64,000 nt of DNA, taken from positions 62,706,427-62,770,426 of the forward strand of contig OY829542.1 of assembly GCA_963691705.1 (NCBI GenBank). Direction: 5' to 3'. Below the pieces are notes generated by a model. It had not been told where the DNA came from and searched no databases. It was given only the letters and a program-made list of their open reading frames with translations. The position numbers and the translations under genes were made by a program. This stretch comes from Viola odorata (Eukaryota > Streptophyta > Magnoliopsida > Malpighiales > Violaceae). Positions 44,006 through 55,990 of the stretch are shown piece after piece. Position 1 is the stretch's first letter, and each line of letters starts with the position of its first letter.

Positions 44006-44707
44006 TGGGCGATACTTCGGTTACTAGGGCTGCCATGGTCACGAGTGTGTACAACCCACAAGTGAGTGGTGACCAATATAGTGCTTGTCGAGTGAAGGTC
44101 CAAAATGGTCAAGAATATATCGAGGCCGGATGGATGGTAAGTTATCGTTTAATTAACATAATTCTTGTTAAAATTCCTACTTGATGATTATAATGTATTC
44201 TTTTTTCTTTGTAAGAAATTAATTATAGTTACGTTTTGAGTAACTTATATATGTATATTGGATGTTGATTTTTAAAATAAATCCAAATTAGGGATGATTC
44301 TTGCAAATTCAGTATCACTTTTGTTAGCTCAAATCAGAAATTTTATTTCCATCGTGTGAGAATAAACGCTATTTAATTAGTTTCTTTTACTTTACAGATT
44401 ATATAGTGTCATACATATCACATATTTTTAGTTTTTTTTTATGTTTTTTCCCTTCTTCCTAATTACAGGTGAACCAAGCTTTGTTTAATGACACCCTAAC
44501 TCATCTCTATATATACACAAAGGTAAGTAATTAATTTGTAACATTTTCTTGATAAAAAAGGAATAATAATTTGTAACATTTTGATATTATCATACTATCC
44601 ACTATGGTTTTAATTTGATTGTGACAATTTCTTGCACTAATATTTAATTCATGTAAATTACTAGATAAAGACGGTGGAGTGTTTCAATAATTTATGCTCT
44701 GGGTTTG
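44006..44707 (+). pseudogene. Neprosin 3, broken (exons 2-4 only)
   Basis: Exons 44006-44136, 44469-44522 and 44665-44707. The last stops inside LCSGF where an LTR-like sequence (TGTTGGGAATATT) begins. No exon 1 or terminal exon is present, and the 5' part of exon 2 is out of frame with the rest. Confidence 0.8.
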
Positions 44708-44882
44708 TGTTGGGAATATTATGTTAAATGGAAAGAATAATAATCTGGTTTTGAGTCACGAGAAATATTGTTTTCCTTAAGACAATATTTGCCCCCACTC
44801 GTATCGAGTTTGCTAATAGGTTCCCAGCAAATTGCTTCCCAGGAGATAACTGATCGTCAATCAAATGCAGATTTATAGTGCC
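44708..44882 (+). mobile_element. LTR fragment (probably Ty1-copia) cut by an Athila insertion
   Basis: Begins TGTTGGGAATATTATG directly within neprosin 3 exon 4 and contains ATATTTGCCCCCACTCG and GGTTCCCAGCAAATTGC, phrases like those of copia LTRs. It stops where an Athila LTR starts. No target duplication can be shown because the right end is not recognisable. Confidence 0.45.
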
Positions 44883-45685
44883 TGAAAATGCGTACACAAT
44901 GGATAATGTGTACAGTGGTAGTCAGGGTCGAACACAGGGATTGTGAGAGACTGATTCAAGGTCCTGGTTGGAGGCACAAGATAAAAGCACAAAAAAGTAA
45001 CAAACAGGGGGGTTTTGCTTGACTAAACAAGTTAATCAACAGAGATTGAGAGCTAACAATTCTATCTAAGAAAGCAGTAGTTCGGGACCTTGAGTTGTCA
45101 TTTCGGGATCCCGAATGGTAATATAAAGCAAATCAGTGAATAAAATCAGAATAATAAAACAGAGAGTTAAGTAAGCACAAATAATCAGATAGAGAAAGAT
45201 CTTAGCAAAAGGTGTTCTTGGGTTGCATTCGGGGTCCCGATCGTCATCAGCACAGAAATATTCTATTCATGCATACATAGATGTGACATAGGGACCAGGT
45301 TTCTCGGATATCCCCTACTTTCCTCTTAAGAGAAACTACCCCCCGTTTCCACATATGAGGTAGTTTTGACGGTTTGTCATCCCTCCAGGCACGAATGCGG
45401 GATGACAATACTCAAACTGCCCATGAAGATAAGAAAAGACACAACTGGACCTAAAGGTCCCTCAGTTTGTCAGGCTTGTGACCCCGATCCAATCAACTAC
45501 TTACCCTATCAATTCGATACCACTTCAGCGCAGCCAAGACTAAATAGATGCCTACTTGTTCTATGCAACTTTCCTTCCGTATTTATCACAAAGATGGCAG
45601 CATTCACACAAAATAATAATCAGTTGATCAAGCCTCTAATTACTTCATGCGAAATTGTAATTAAAATGATAAGCAATTGAATATG

Positions 45686-47231
45686 TGATCGCGCATCGAA
45701 CACGTCAAATATAAGAGTGAAATATGTATGGAAAAGGGGGTAGAAATACAACTTATCACTGTCCACAAGAATTTGTAGATTGTGGTAAGAGGATCGTCCA
45801 TAGAGACCTCTAGGAAATGTAGTTCTTGGTTGACTTTCTCGTCACTGAATTTGGTTGGTTGAATCTGAAAATAAAGACAAAAATAGAAAGAAATAAAATA
45901 ATTCAAAACAGTCTTGGGCAGAGTCTAGGCCAAGACACGGGTCAAGACAGTGAAATATCAGAAAAGAAAGAATTCCCGGTAAGGGCGATATGAGAGCTTC
46001 TGTTCTTATGCTTCGATCATTGACTCAAGGATGTTCATCTCTTCGTTCATAGCACTGCTATAGAGTGGAGGTACTCCTTTTCACTCCTGTCTTCCCTCCT
46101 CTTCAAATTACCTGGCGGGTACTCCCTCTCCTGATAATCCTAGCCAAGGGACACCTTGCTGGTTAAAGGGTTTATCCGTTTGACTGCTGTCTTGAATGGT
46201 TGCTCACCTCTTCAATGGTACAGGGGAAGACAGTACCTAGGTCAAGGTGTTTCCCCACGGAAACCCTAGGTTGTCAATCTGGTCTTGACCTAGATTACTT
46301 ATTTCTTCTAGTCTGGCGCGAGACTAGTCACCTACTTCGCCTAGCCGACGGGTACTCCCTCTCTTTCTAGGCTGGTTGCAACTCTTCTCTACTAGGGTAC
46401 AAGAATGGCCAACTCTTATCTCTAGTGAGCAAGCGATAGATTAAGTTCAAGAAATAAATAAATACGAATAAAGAGATTATTAAGCATGGTTTGATCTCAC
46501 GAATGCATAAGAACTAAGCTCATCAACCCCTACCAAGAATGGGTGTTTAGCTACTCATACTCATGAATGAATAATAAGAATACTTGATTGCATAAATAAA
46601 TTAAATCCGAGATTCAAAGAATTAAATCCGGAGCAAATAGTATAAAAGTGGCGGAAGAAGAAGAAGAGCGTCTGAGCCTGTTGAAGGGGAGGACAAGTTC
46701 AGCTATAAGTAAGCTAAAACTCCTCTATCCTTCTCCAACTCAATCTCCTAAATAATCTCCTAAATAATCTCCTAAATAATCTCCTAAAAGATTATTACAA
46801 TTAATTGTTCTTAAAAAAGGAAACTAAATCGCAATTTAAATAAAGAGGGAGATCCCATGCGGGATTCTACATAAGATTGTCTTCAGATCCCTCTAAAATT
46901 GCAGGACAGCTGCTACGTGCCAGCTGTAAGAGTCCAACTCTGAAAGTGGTTCAAACGCTTCAAACTACTGTCTGATCGCGAAGGAGTCTTGGCCGAAGTC
47001 TAGGCCAAGACGATTCTGGTATGTGCACTGCGTCAGATACGAACATGTCTAGGCCAAGACCCAGGCCTAGACTCGAGTAGTCAGCTCCAGCTCTCTTCTG
47101 CACAAATTCCTCAATGCTGCCTCTAAACCAGACCTGATAAGATGTGGGAAATAAAGGGATACATCAGTAGATTTACTGTCCAAAATAACTAGTAAATGGA
47201 CAATAAAACATGATGAAATGCAATGTAATCA
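45686..47231 (-). repeat. 3' LTR of the gag-only element
   Basis: Minus strand TGATTACATTGC to GCGCGATCA. Carries several GTCTTGGCC/GGCCAAGAC clusters (about 45911, 46985, 47046). Confidence 0.9.
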
Positions 47232-47245
47232 AACTCCCCACACTT
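47232..47245 (-). promoter_or_regulatory. Polypurine tract of the gag-only element
   Basis: Minus strand AAGTGTGGGGAGTT immediately before the 3' LTR. Confidence 0.8.
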
Positions 47246-48475
47246 AAACTATGCTTGCCCCCAAGCATACAGACTCAAAGACTCACAAATAAAAATAAAA
47301 ACACAACAAACAAAACAGACATCATGAACCCCCCGGACTTTCTCAATTTCAGATTGCTTACCCCTTCACTGGATCTGCCAAGACACTTCACTAGGATACC
47401 CAATGCTAGAATAACAAGGAATAGTCAATACCCTAAACATACCCCTTCCACATGGTATCAAGACACCCTACTAGATTAGATTGATAAAGTATAGGGCAAT
47501 AGAGTTCACCAAAGATTTGAGTCCCACCAAGTGTCGTCTATCCAAAAGTGCCTAAAGACTGGTGCCATTTAAATCACTTTGACAGATATTTTTTTTTTCT
47601 TTTTATTTTCTTTTATGTCCTAGCATTTTTTTTTTCTCTTTTCTTTTGACATGTCAAGTGTCCTTTGTATTTTTACAAACACGGCACATAGACAGAGCTT
47701 GTCCTTTTCAGCGGGGACTTCCACCTTTGCTATGTCTGTCCTATGACATTCCAGCACCTTTATTTGTCTCACACTACAAACAGATAAAACAACACACTCA
47801 AATCCAGGCAGCAAACCCCATCATCCTAATAAGAGTTAAGGTCCTAGCTAAGTGTCCTTACGACCATATGGATGGCTAACGTTTGGGAAACATTAGAGTA
47901 TATGCCCCTTAGGCATTGATCATTTACGCTCATTCGCTTCCCTGTTACTAAAGCATTGTATCCCCTAGAAAAGTATTTAAATGCAATCCCACCGAAAGAC
48001 TAAACAATCTAAGCAAGAAAACAGGGATTCGGATGTGTACTCACAAAACAGACTCCAAACATGCATAAAAATACCAATAAAAATCATGCAATTGTCAGAC
48101 TCTATACTGGACAAACTGACTTAAAATAAAAAATTTAAAACACACAAAATTGACTCAATGTTCACAAAAAATAATCAATATTCACAAAAAATACAAGACA
48201 TACTAACACCCTCCCCACACTTAAAAGACACAATGTCCTCATTGTGGAGAGACAAAAATAAAAGACACAATGGAAAATAAAATAAAATAAAATAAAATAA
48301 AAGAAAGGACAGAAACGACCTGGGGGCAGAAGCAACTCATGTTGCTGGGGGTCTGGGGATCTTGGCCAGAAGCTTGGCCTAGATCAGGGGCAGGAGGGTC
48401 TTTCGGTTTCGGATCTCTTGAAACAGGAGGTTCTTAGCCTGGCGGTTGCCCAGGATGTTCCAGGATGGACTGTTG
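47246..48475 (-). other. 3' untranslated interior of the gag-only element
   Basis: About 1.2 kb with no credible ORF. A second CCCCACACTTAAAAG phrase lies near 48212, like the repeated GTGTGGGG words downstream of Athila genes. There is a (TAAAA)n run at 48279-48302. Confidence 0.65.
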
Positions 48476-51090
48476 TTATTGAGCGAGTGGAGTGCTGCTG
48501 AAGTCCATTTTCTGGTGGAGACTGGATAAGGGATCTTGGCCGCAGTCTTGGCCTGTGTCTTGGCCAAGATCAGCTGCTGCTGGATCTGTAATGGGTGGGT
48601 CTTGCAGAGCCTTCAACTCCATTTGTGGTGTCTGCACAACAGAAGGTAGGAATTTAGGAACCGTAGACTGCACGAATTGGCAACTTACTGTTTTCTTCTT
48701 CGGTTTGGCAGTCTTGGCCTGTGTCTTGGCCAAGCTCGAGGCCAAGATCGAGTTTGTTTTTTCTGGATCGGCCAAACTGGCCAAAACTTCTGGGAGTTCC
48801 TTCTGATCTCCTGTTCTGTCCTCCAATCCTGCTGGAGTCTTTGTTCCCCTGCTCAACACATACTCAAAGGGATCGTTAACAAAAATATTAGCCATTTTAT
48901 CACTAATTGGATCTAAAACATCAAGAAAATTCACACAATGTAAATCATCAGGGTGCTGTAATGCTTCGGTAATGCTGAATTTTATAGTCCTTCCACAGAA
49001 TTCTAAAATTATGCTCCCTTCAAAGCAGTCAATCTTAGCCTTCGATGTCCTTAGAAATGGTCTTCCTAATAAGATGTCAGTGGTGCAAGAAGGCAATTGA
49101 ACATTCATTTCAACAATGTAAAAGTCCACTGGATATATAAAATCATTTACAATTACCAAGACATCTGTCACGACTCCCTTGGGTCGGATGAACGATCTGT
49201 CAGCCAGCTGAATCACCAAGTCAGTTTTCTTCATCGTTCCTATCTTCAGGGTCTCAAACTCGCTCAAAGACATCACATTGATGCCGGCTCCCAGGTCACA
49301 AAGGGCTTTCTCTATCGTCTTGTTTCCTATTCGGCATGGAATGGTGAAAGTTCCCTGATCTTTGCACTTCTCTGGAAGTTGCTGCACTGCAGAAACATTA
49401 TGAGCTAAATGCACTCTCTCTATACCTGCAACTTTCTTTTTGTTAGTGCAAAATTCTTTAAGAAATTTAGCATAAGAGGGAACTTTGGCAATTAAGTCTA
49501 ACATAGGCATATTAACAGCTATCTTTCCAAAAAAATTCATAAAGTCCCTTGCTTCATCTTGCTTTTTCTCTTTTGAGGATCTAGGAGGAAACGGTGGAGG
49601 AATTTCTATGATTTCCTCTGGCTGGTCAGGCTTGGCATGCGTCTTGGCCTGCGTCTTGGCCAAGACAGGTTCTGCCTTCTCTGTTTCCGTAGAAACTGCT
49701 GGTTTGGCCTGAGGTTTGGCCAAGACTGCTTCTGTTTCAGCCTCTTCTTCCTCATCTTCATCCATCTCTTGCGACTGGATTTTTTTCAATTCCTTGTCTG
49801 TTTTCGCACCTTCCCTCTCTGGTAATACAACTCCACTCCTTAAACTCATGGCGCTGACATTGTGCGCTGGGTTGTTCACCGTGGTAGGAGGTAATCTGCC
49901 TTGGTTAGCCATCTGATTGATTTGCCTCTGCAGTTCTGCCAAACCAGATTGGGTCTATTTTTGCACTTCTGCCAAAGTATATTGGGTTGTTTGCATAAAA
50001 CTCTTTTGCATCTCAACCAAACTCTTGAGCGTGTCCTCCATAGAGGGGCCAGCAATCTGCAAAGGTTGAGGCGCCGGTGGCAGCTGAGGTACTGGGCTTG
50101 GCCAGGAGCTTGGCCTAGATTCTGTTGTGGAGGGACTGGATCTCTCCATCTGAAGTTTGGGTGGCCTCTCCATGAGTACTCGTTACTTCCCTGAGGGTAG
50201 TTCTGCATGCTCCCTTGATTGTGTGTGTATGCTACGTTAACCTGAGTCATATCATCCGGAGGGTGTTGCACCATATAACAATTGTTGGTTTGATGATCCT
50301 GCTGCTGGCATATTCCACACACTGAAGCTACCTGCTTTTGATTCTGAATTCCTGTGGGCATTGCACCTGAAATGTTAATAGAAAGATTTTTAACCATATC
50401 AGTTAAGTCATTAAGCTTTTGTTCAACAGAAATAGCATTAAGACTTTGAGGAATAGGAATAGAATTTCTGTCTGAAGTGATATTATTCTGGCAATTGTTT
50501 GCCATGGTCTGAAGTAGCATCTTAGCTCTTGTAACTGTTAAGTCTTGCAACGCTCCACCAGCGGCTGAATCAACTTTTTCTTTGGTGGCTGGAAGCATCC
50601 CGTCATAAAAATACTGGATCATTGTCTGATCCGCAACTCCATGTGTAGGGCAAACTTCTTGCAACTCTCTGAACCGTTGATGATACTCACTTAGACCCTC
50701 ATTGTTTCTTTGCTGGATGGCAGCCATGTTCTTTCTAGCTACCCCTGCTTTCATCGCATTCTAGTATTTGTTCAGGAACAAAGTGGACATCTCGGCCCAT
50801 GTGTTGACCGTGTTGTGAGGTAGGCTGTAGAACCAATTTTGGGCAGCCCCATCAAGAGAGCATGGAAAAGCTTTCAACTTTGCTCTTTCCATATTCACAG
50901 CAGCTGGTTTCATCATGTCACATTGAACGTGTAGGTTCCTCAGATGCTTGAATGGGTTTTCATTTGAATGGCCAAAGAACTTAGGAAGGTTGGCCACCAT
51001 ATTGGTCTTTATAGACCAGTCATTTGCCACTGTTGGCAAAGCGATACAGGAGAAGGTTTCCTGCTCTGCTGTCTTGTTTAGCTCCCTCAT
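48476..51090 (-). pseudogene. Gag and aspartic protease of the gag-only Athila-like element (interrupted)
   Basis: Gag N-terminal part (51090-50761) has NPFKHLRNLHVQCD, AKLKAFPCSLDGAAQNWFYSL and WAEMSTLFLNKY, the Retrotrans_gag pattern. A TAG (50761-50763) interrupts it and the same frame continues (50754 on) with YHQRFRELQEVCPTHG and VCGICQQQDHQTNNCY, a CCHC-like knuckle (CxxCxxxxHxxxxC). A frameshift near 50130-50180 and a TAG at 49955-49957 follow. The longest piece (49942-48476, 488 residues) carries MSLRSGVVLPER, the protease motif DLGAGINVMSLSEFETL and DILLGRPFLRTSKAKID. Low-complexity repeats of AKTQAKT are encoded by a recurrent DNA motif. Whether stops are read through or the copy is dead is not known. 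Confidence 0.85.
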
Positions 51091-51371
51091 CGTCGGTTCT
51101 TATCAATTTCCTGCCATAGCTGGGCCAAAGAAATCGTCTTGGCCGGAGTCTGGGCCAAGACTGTGGTCTAGACTAAAATCTGTTCGGAATTAGAGGTTTC
51201 TGATTCACTTTCTTCTGGGATTTTTCTCTTCTGAGCTATCTTTCTGAGTTGTGCTTCGGCCTTAGTGAGATTCGGGTTGTATGGTAGCAAATCTTTTTCT
51301 CTACAAGAGGACCTGGTCATCAACTATCAAAAACAAAAAATAAAACAAAAACTACAAATACCGTTAGAGAT

Positions 51372-51388
51372 CCCCGGCAACGGCGCCA
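51372..51388 (-). promoter_or_regulatory. Primer-binding site, tRNA-Asp type
   Basis: Minus strand TGGCGCCGTTGCCGGGG, complementary to the 3' end of tRNA-Asp, five bases inside the 5' LTR end. tRNA-Asp priming is standard for Athila. Confidence 0.85.
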
Positions 51389-51393
51389 AAATT

Positions 51394-52927
51394 TAATCGC
51401 GCGTCGAACACGTCAAATATAAGAGTGAAATATGTATGGAAAAGGGGGTAGAAATACAACTTATCACTGTCCACAAGAATTTGTAGATTGTGGTAAGAGG
51501 ATCGTCCACAGAGACCTCTAGGAAATGTAGTTCTTGGTTGACTTCCTCGTCACTGAATTTGGTTGGTTGAATCTGAAAATAAAGACAAAAATAGAAAGAA
51601 ATAAAATAATTCAAAACAGTCTTGGCCAGAGTCTAGGCCAAGACACGGGTCAAGACAGTGAAATATCAGAAAAGAAAGAATTCCCGGTAAGGGCGATATG
51701 AGAGCTTCTGTTCTTATGCTTCGATCATTGACTCAAGGATGTTCATCTCTTCGTTCATAGCACTGCTATAGAGTGGAGGTACTCCTTTTCACTCCTGTCT
51801 TCCCTCCTCTTCAAATTACCTGGCGGGTACTCCCTCTCCTGATAATCCTAGCCAAGGGACACCTTGCTGGTTAAAGGGTTTATCCGTTTGACTGCTGTCT
51901 TGAATGGTTGCTCACCTCTTAAATGGTACAGGGGAAGACAGTACCTAGGTCAAGGTGTTTCCCCATGGAAACCCTAGGTTGTCAATCTGGTCTTGACCTA
52001 GATTATTTATTTCTTCTAGTCTGGCGCGAGACTAGTCACCTACTTCACCTAGCCGACGGGTACTCCCTCTCCTTCTAGGTTGGTTGCAACTCTTCTCTAC
52101 TAGGGTACAAGAATGGCCAACTCTTATCTCTAGTGAGCAAGCGATAGATTAAGTTCAAGAAATAAATAAATACGAATAAAGAGATTATTAAGCATGGTTT
52201 GATCTCATGAATGCATAAGAACTAAGCTCATCAACCCCTACCAAGAATGGGTGTTTAGCTACTCATACTCATGAATGAATAATAAGAATACTTGATTGCA
52301 TAAATAAATTAAATCCGAGATTCAAAGAATTAAATCCGGAGCAAATAGTATAAAAGTGGCGGAAGAAGAAGAAGAGCGTCTGAGCCTGTTGAAGGGGACG
52401 ACAAGTTCAGCTATAAGTAAGCTAAAACTCCTCTGTCCTTCTCCAACTCAATCTCCTAAATAATCTCCTAAATAATCTCCTAAAAGATTATTACAATTAA
52501 TTGTTCTTAAAAAAGGAAACTAAATCGCAATTTAAATAAAGAGGGAGATCCCATGCGGGATTCTACATAAGATTGTCTTCAGATCCCTCTAAAATTGCAG
52601 GACAGCTGCTACGTGCCAGCTGTAAGAGTCCAACTCTGAAAGTGGTTCAAACGCTTCAAACTACTGTCTGATCGCGAAGGAGTCTTGGCCGAAGTCTAGG
52701 CCAAGACGATTCTGGTATGTGCACTGCGTCAGATACGAACATGTCTAGGCCAAGACCCAGGCCTAGACTCGAGTAGTTAGCTCCAGCTCTCTTCTGCACA
52801 AATTCCTCAATGCTGCCTCCAAACCAGACCTGATAAGATGTGGGAAATAAAGGGATACATCAGTAGATTTACTGTCCAAAATAACTAGTAAATGGACAAT
52901 AAAACATGATGAAATGCAATGTAATCA
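51394..52927 (-). repeat. 5' LTR of the gag-only element
   Basis: Pair of 45686-47231, differing by a modest number of single-base changes and the 12-bp repeat unit. This suggests recent insertion. Confidence 0.9.
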
Positions 52928-53781
52928 ATATGGTAGCAAAAATATATTAAGCACGTTTTGGCCTCGAATCTGCCCTTGCAACCCTTGAATCACCCTTGCT
53001 AAGAATTAAAGATTTAGCTACTCATGCTTGAACGAAAATAAATAACGATTAAAGAAAGCATAATAATTAAATAAATAAATTAAGGGAAGAAAACTTGTTT
53101 ACTAAACCAAACGTTTCAAGCCCGGCGGCAAATAGTGAAGATGCTAACAAGAACTAGAGAGAGAAACTAGAGAGAAGTCTAAGAAATTAAGTCTAAGAAT
53201 TATCTAAAAATAAAGTAAGATAGGATCCGATGCCTAAACTATTCCTTGGATGTCCTTTATAAGCTAGAACTCCAAGCACAAAAATATCTACAGTCCAAAC
53301 TAGGGACAAAATGCATTTAAGGAAAGCCTATAATAGTGGATCCATGCTCCTTAAAGCAAAAAGCTGAAAAAAGAAAAAAACTATTTTTTCTTGGTTCTTG
53401 ACAGCTTTTGTAGGTCTGGAATTGGGCTCAAGGTCTGGAGCGGTCAGAAAGTAGGTATTTTGTGATCAGTGCAGAGTGTTCAGGCGATGTCAGAGGGGTC
53501 ACATGGGAGTTCTGGCAAGAGGACAATGCCGCTCTTCGTCCTTCGGGAGCCCGAACGGAGATTCCGATTCGGGACCCTGAACCCTGCTTTGGAGTCTGGA
53601 CCTCAACTTTGGTCTTGAAGCTTGAATTCGCACAAAATGCACCAAAAATGCGTATTTTTGCATAAACTCCTTTTTTAGGCCTAGATCTGCAATAGTAGTA
53701 AAAACAAGGGTAATTTAGCAGAATCACGCCATAAATCAACAGAATAGTGGAGGGAAAATCATGCATAAATACACGCTATCA

Positions 53782-55990
53782 AATATCCCCACACTGCCTA
53801 ATGCTCGCCCTTGAGCATTCACAAAATTTAAAACAGTCCCCAAAACAGAACAAACACACCAAACCATAGCACGGAGAATAAGTATGTTTTTCAATATTCG
53901 GGACCCCGAATGAAAGCAGACTCTACCTAGATGAACCTGCATCAGATCAGAAGGATAACGACCCTTAAGAAAAGACTTTTCTACATCAGCCTATTCACCA
54001 GTAGTCCTCACATGAATCGGTGTTTGCACTCACACTCGTAAGGCTAGGTGTTTAAACACTCAAAATGCAGAAAACCCAGCACAAAACCAAGTTTGCATAT
54101 CAATCCGAGTACATTAGACACACGCATAGGCAATATAGCAATCAAAAGACTCCGCACCGAGGGCAAGAAGGGGAAACAAGGAAAATAATTGATAAGAGGA
54201 TTTAGAAAGAGTGGAAGAATGGAACAAAAGGAGAAGAAAAAGTGGAGAAGAGGGAGAGTAAGGAAGTGAAATGAGGAGGTGGTTGAACCAACTCAAACCT
54301 GGAACGCTCCCTTGGCAGAAGGAATCGAGATGGTGAGACAATGTTGAGGGCGAGAGCTAGATTAGATTTTTCTTCTTCGAGGGGGATCTTTGCGTACTTC
54401 GCTCGGGACCTTGAATGGACGCTGGCTGTTGATTTTCCTCTTCTTCTTTTTCATGATTCGAGCTTCCTCTCTTCTCTCTCTCTTTTATTTTTATTATGTT
54501 TTTCTATATTTATTTTTTTTGAATCCGAGAGAGGGAGAGGCCTGGATTGTTTGAGGATGGAGACCTTGTTCTTCGAGGGCTGGGTATTCTGATTTCACTT
54601 CCCCACACTTGTGTTTTGCTGCGGATGGGAAGTGATTTTTCGTTCTGTTCTGCCCTTGATTTCATCGTTTGGCTTCGAGGTTTTGAATTCGCGTCAGCCT
54701 TCGGGATCTTGAATTTGGGGGATCCCCACACTTCGCCTTTGCTGCTTCGTTTGTCTAGTCTAGCCCTCGATAGTGCTCCCAACAATATCGCTCACCTGCC
54801 AAGAGAAATATCAAAGGAAATTCAATTGGTTAGAATAGAGGAAAAAGAGGGGTATCGGGGTCAAGAAAGAGAGAAACAGAACAGAAAAAAAATGAGAGAA
54901 CAATTTGATGCGAAGACTTAATCTTTTTGCTACTTTCCTATGTCTAATCGTGTCTACACCCATGGATATCATGCAAACCCAGCCAGTACCTAGTCATGCA
55001 TTCACTCAAACAATAAATATAGGCATGAAGGCTCAAATGCTCACAAGGTGCAATTTAGTGACTACTAGTGTCAAGGTCTTGAACCAGATATAAGGCACAA
55101 CAGGTAAAGAATGAAACATTCAGGATCTTGACTACAGACAAGATTTTTATTCTATGTGCACAAGTCAGGTGTGTGTCCATCATTGGGGGAGTTTTAAAAA
55201 CTGAAGGAGAAAATTTGAAAAATTTAAATACTAAATAAACGAAGAAAATAATTAAACACTAAATAAACTAAGAAAATACTTAAGGCATGCATAAAACTGA
55301 GAAATACTAGTAGTTCAAACTCTTCCCCACACTTAGGCTTCGCATTGTCCTCAATGCGAGAAAGAGACAAAAGGATAACAGTTCAAAATAAAACATAAAG
55401 CGAATTGTTTCAACAGGGGCGAAGAGAGATTTTTTGAGGTCTCGAATCGAGGATGGGGGAAGATTGCGCCGATGTTGGCTTCAGGGTCCCGAATCGGAAA
55501 CAGGTGTCGGGGTCTCGACGGGTTCCACATGGCGTGCTAGGAGAGGACGGGAAGTTCCTGAGAAAGCTGACACCCGACATCTGCACAAATCAGAGAAAAA
55601 TGTGAGTTACTTTTTCTTTTTCTTTTTTTGATTTTTTTTTTTTTGAATTTGAAAAAGGGGGGGGGGAAAGAAGGAAAAATAAAAGGAATTAATGGGGTTT
55701 GAAAAATGAAGGGACAAGAGAATTAAATGAGGATGGAAGGAGACAAAAGTGATTAAAGCTACCATAGGGAACATAAAAAACTGAATTAAATGGGGCATTA
55801 ATGGGGTTTGAAAAAGGAGGGGACAAGGGAATTAAATGAGGAGGGAAGGAGACAAAGCTAATTAAAACTACATAGGGAACATAAGAAGTGTGCATAAAGA
55901 ATAAAAAAGCTAAGTTTGACTTGGAATTTGAAAATTTTGAAAAATTAAAAGGAAAGGAAGAAAGAGGGTCAGAAAACCGTGGGATTTTGA
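53782..55990 (-). mobile_element. Athila-type 3' region remnant (minus strand)
   Basis: The polypurine tract (53782-53798) is followed rightwards by sequence that mirrors the 3' region of the plus-strand Athila at 14.9-16.5 kb, including CCCCACACTTAGGCTTCGCATTG (55324-55346) and GCTCACAAGGTGC (near 55036). No env-like protein is recognisable further right; the ORFs here are by-products. Motif TTCGGGA(C/T)CCCGAA recurs (for example 53897-53911). Two 109-bp tandem copies starting TAATGGGGTTTGAAAAA lie at 55690 and 55799. The rest of this element (pol, gag, 5' LTR) is not identifiable. Confidence 0.65.

Larger units (their letters stand above)
37936..44707 (+). repeat. Tandem segmental duplication, copy 2
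   Basis: Direct copy of 29497 onward. It begins inside GPX intron 2 and continues through a truncated GPX, neprosin gene 2, and neprosin 3 exons 2-4 until a retroelement interrupts at 44708. Differences from copy 1 are scattered single bases and small indels plus element insertions, so the event is fairly recent. Confidence 0.9.
45681..52932 (-). mobile_element. Complete gag-protease-only Athila-like LTR element (TR-GAG type) with 5-bp target duplications
   Basis: Element 45686-52927 (7,242 bp). LTRs are 45686-47231 (1,546 bp) and 51394-52927 (1,534 bp). They are near-identical; the 12-bp length difference is one extra CTCCTAAATAAT unit. The flanking duplication is ATATG (45681-45685 and 52928-52932). 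On the minus strand the order is 5' LTR, tRNA-Asp primer site, gag, protease, polypurine tract, 3' LTR. No RT, RNase H or integrase is present in the 4.16-kb interior, so it must use proteins of other elements. Similar gag-only elements are called TR-GAG. Confidence 0.9.
44883..53781 (-). repeat. Athila-type 3' LTR (minus strand), split by a later insertion
   Basis: Two halves, 44883-45685 and 52933-53781, total about 1.65 kb and are separated exactly by the gag-only element and its ATATG duplication. The minus-strand LTR starts TGATAGCGTGTATTTATGC after a polypurine tract (53782-53798) and ends CATTATCCATTGTGTACGCATTTTCA. A TTCGGGACCCCGAA-type motif recurs in it. Confidence 0.7.

Noticed and set aside
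45366..45680. 104-residue plus-strand frame in the Athila LTR
   Set aside because: Lies inside an LTR on the antisense strand and resembles no protein family.
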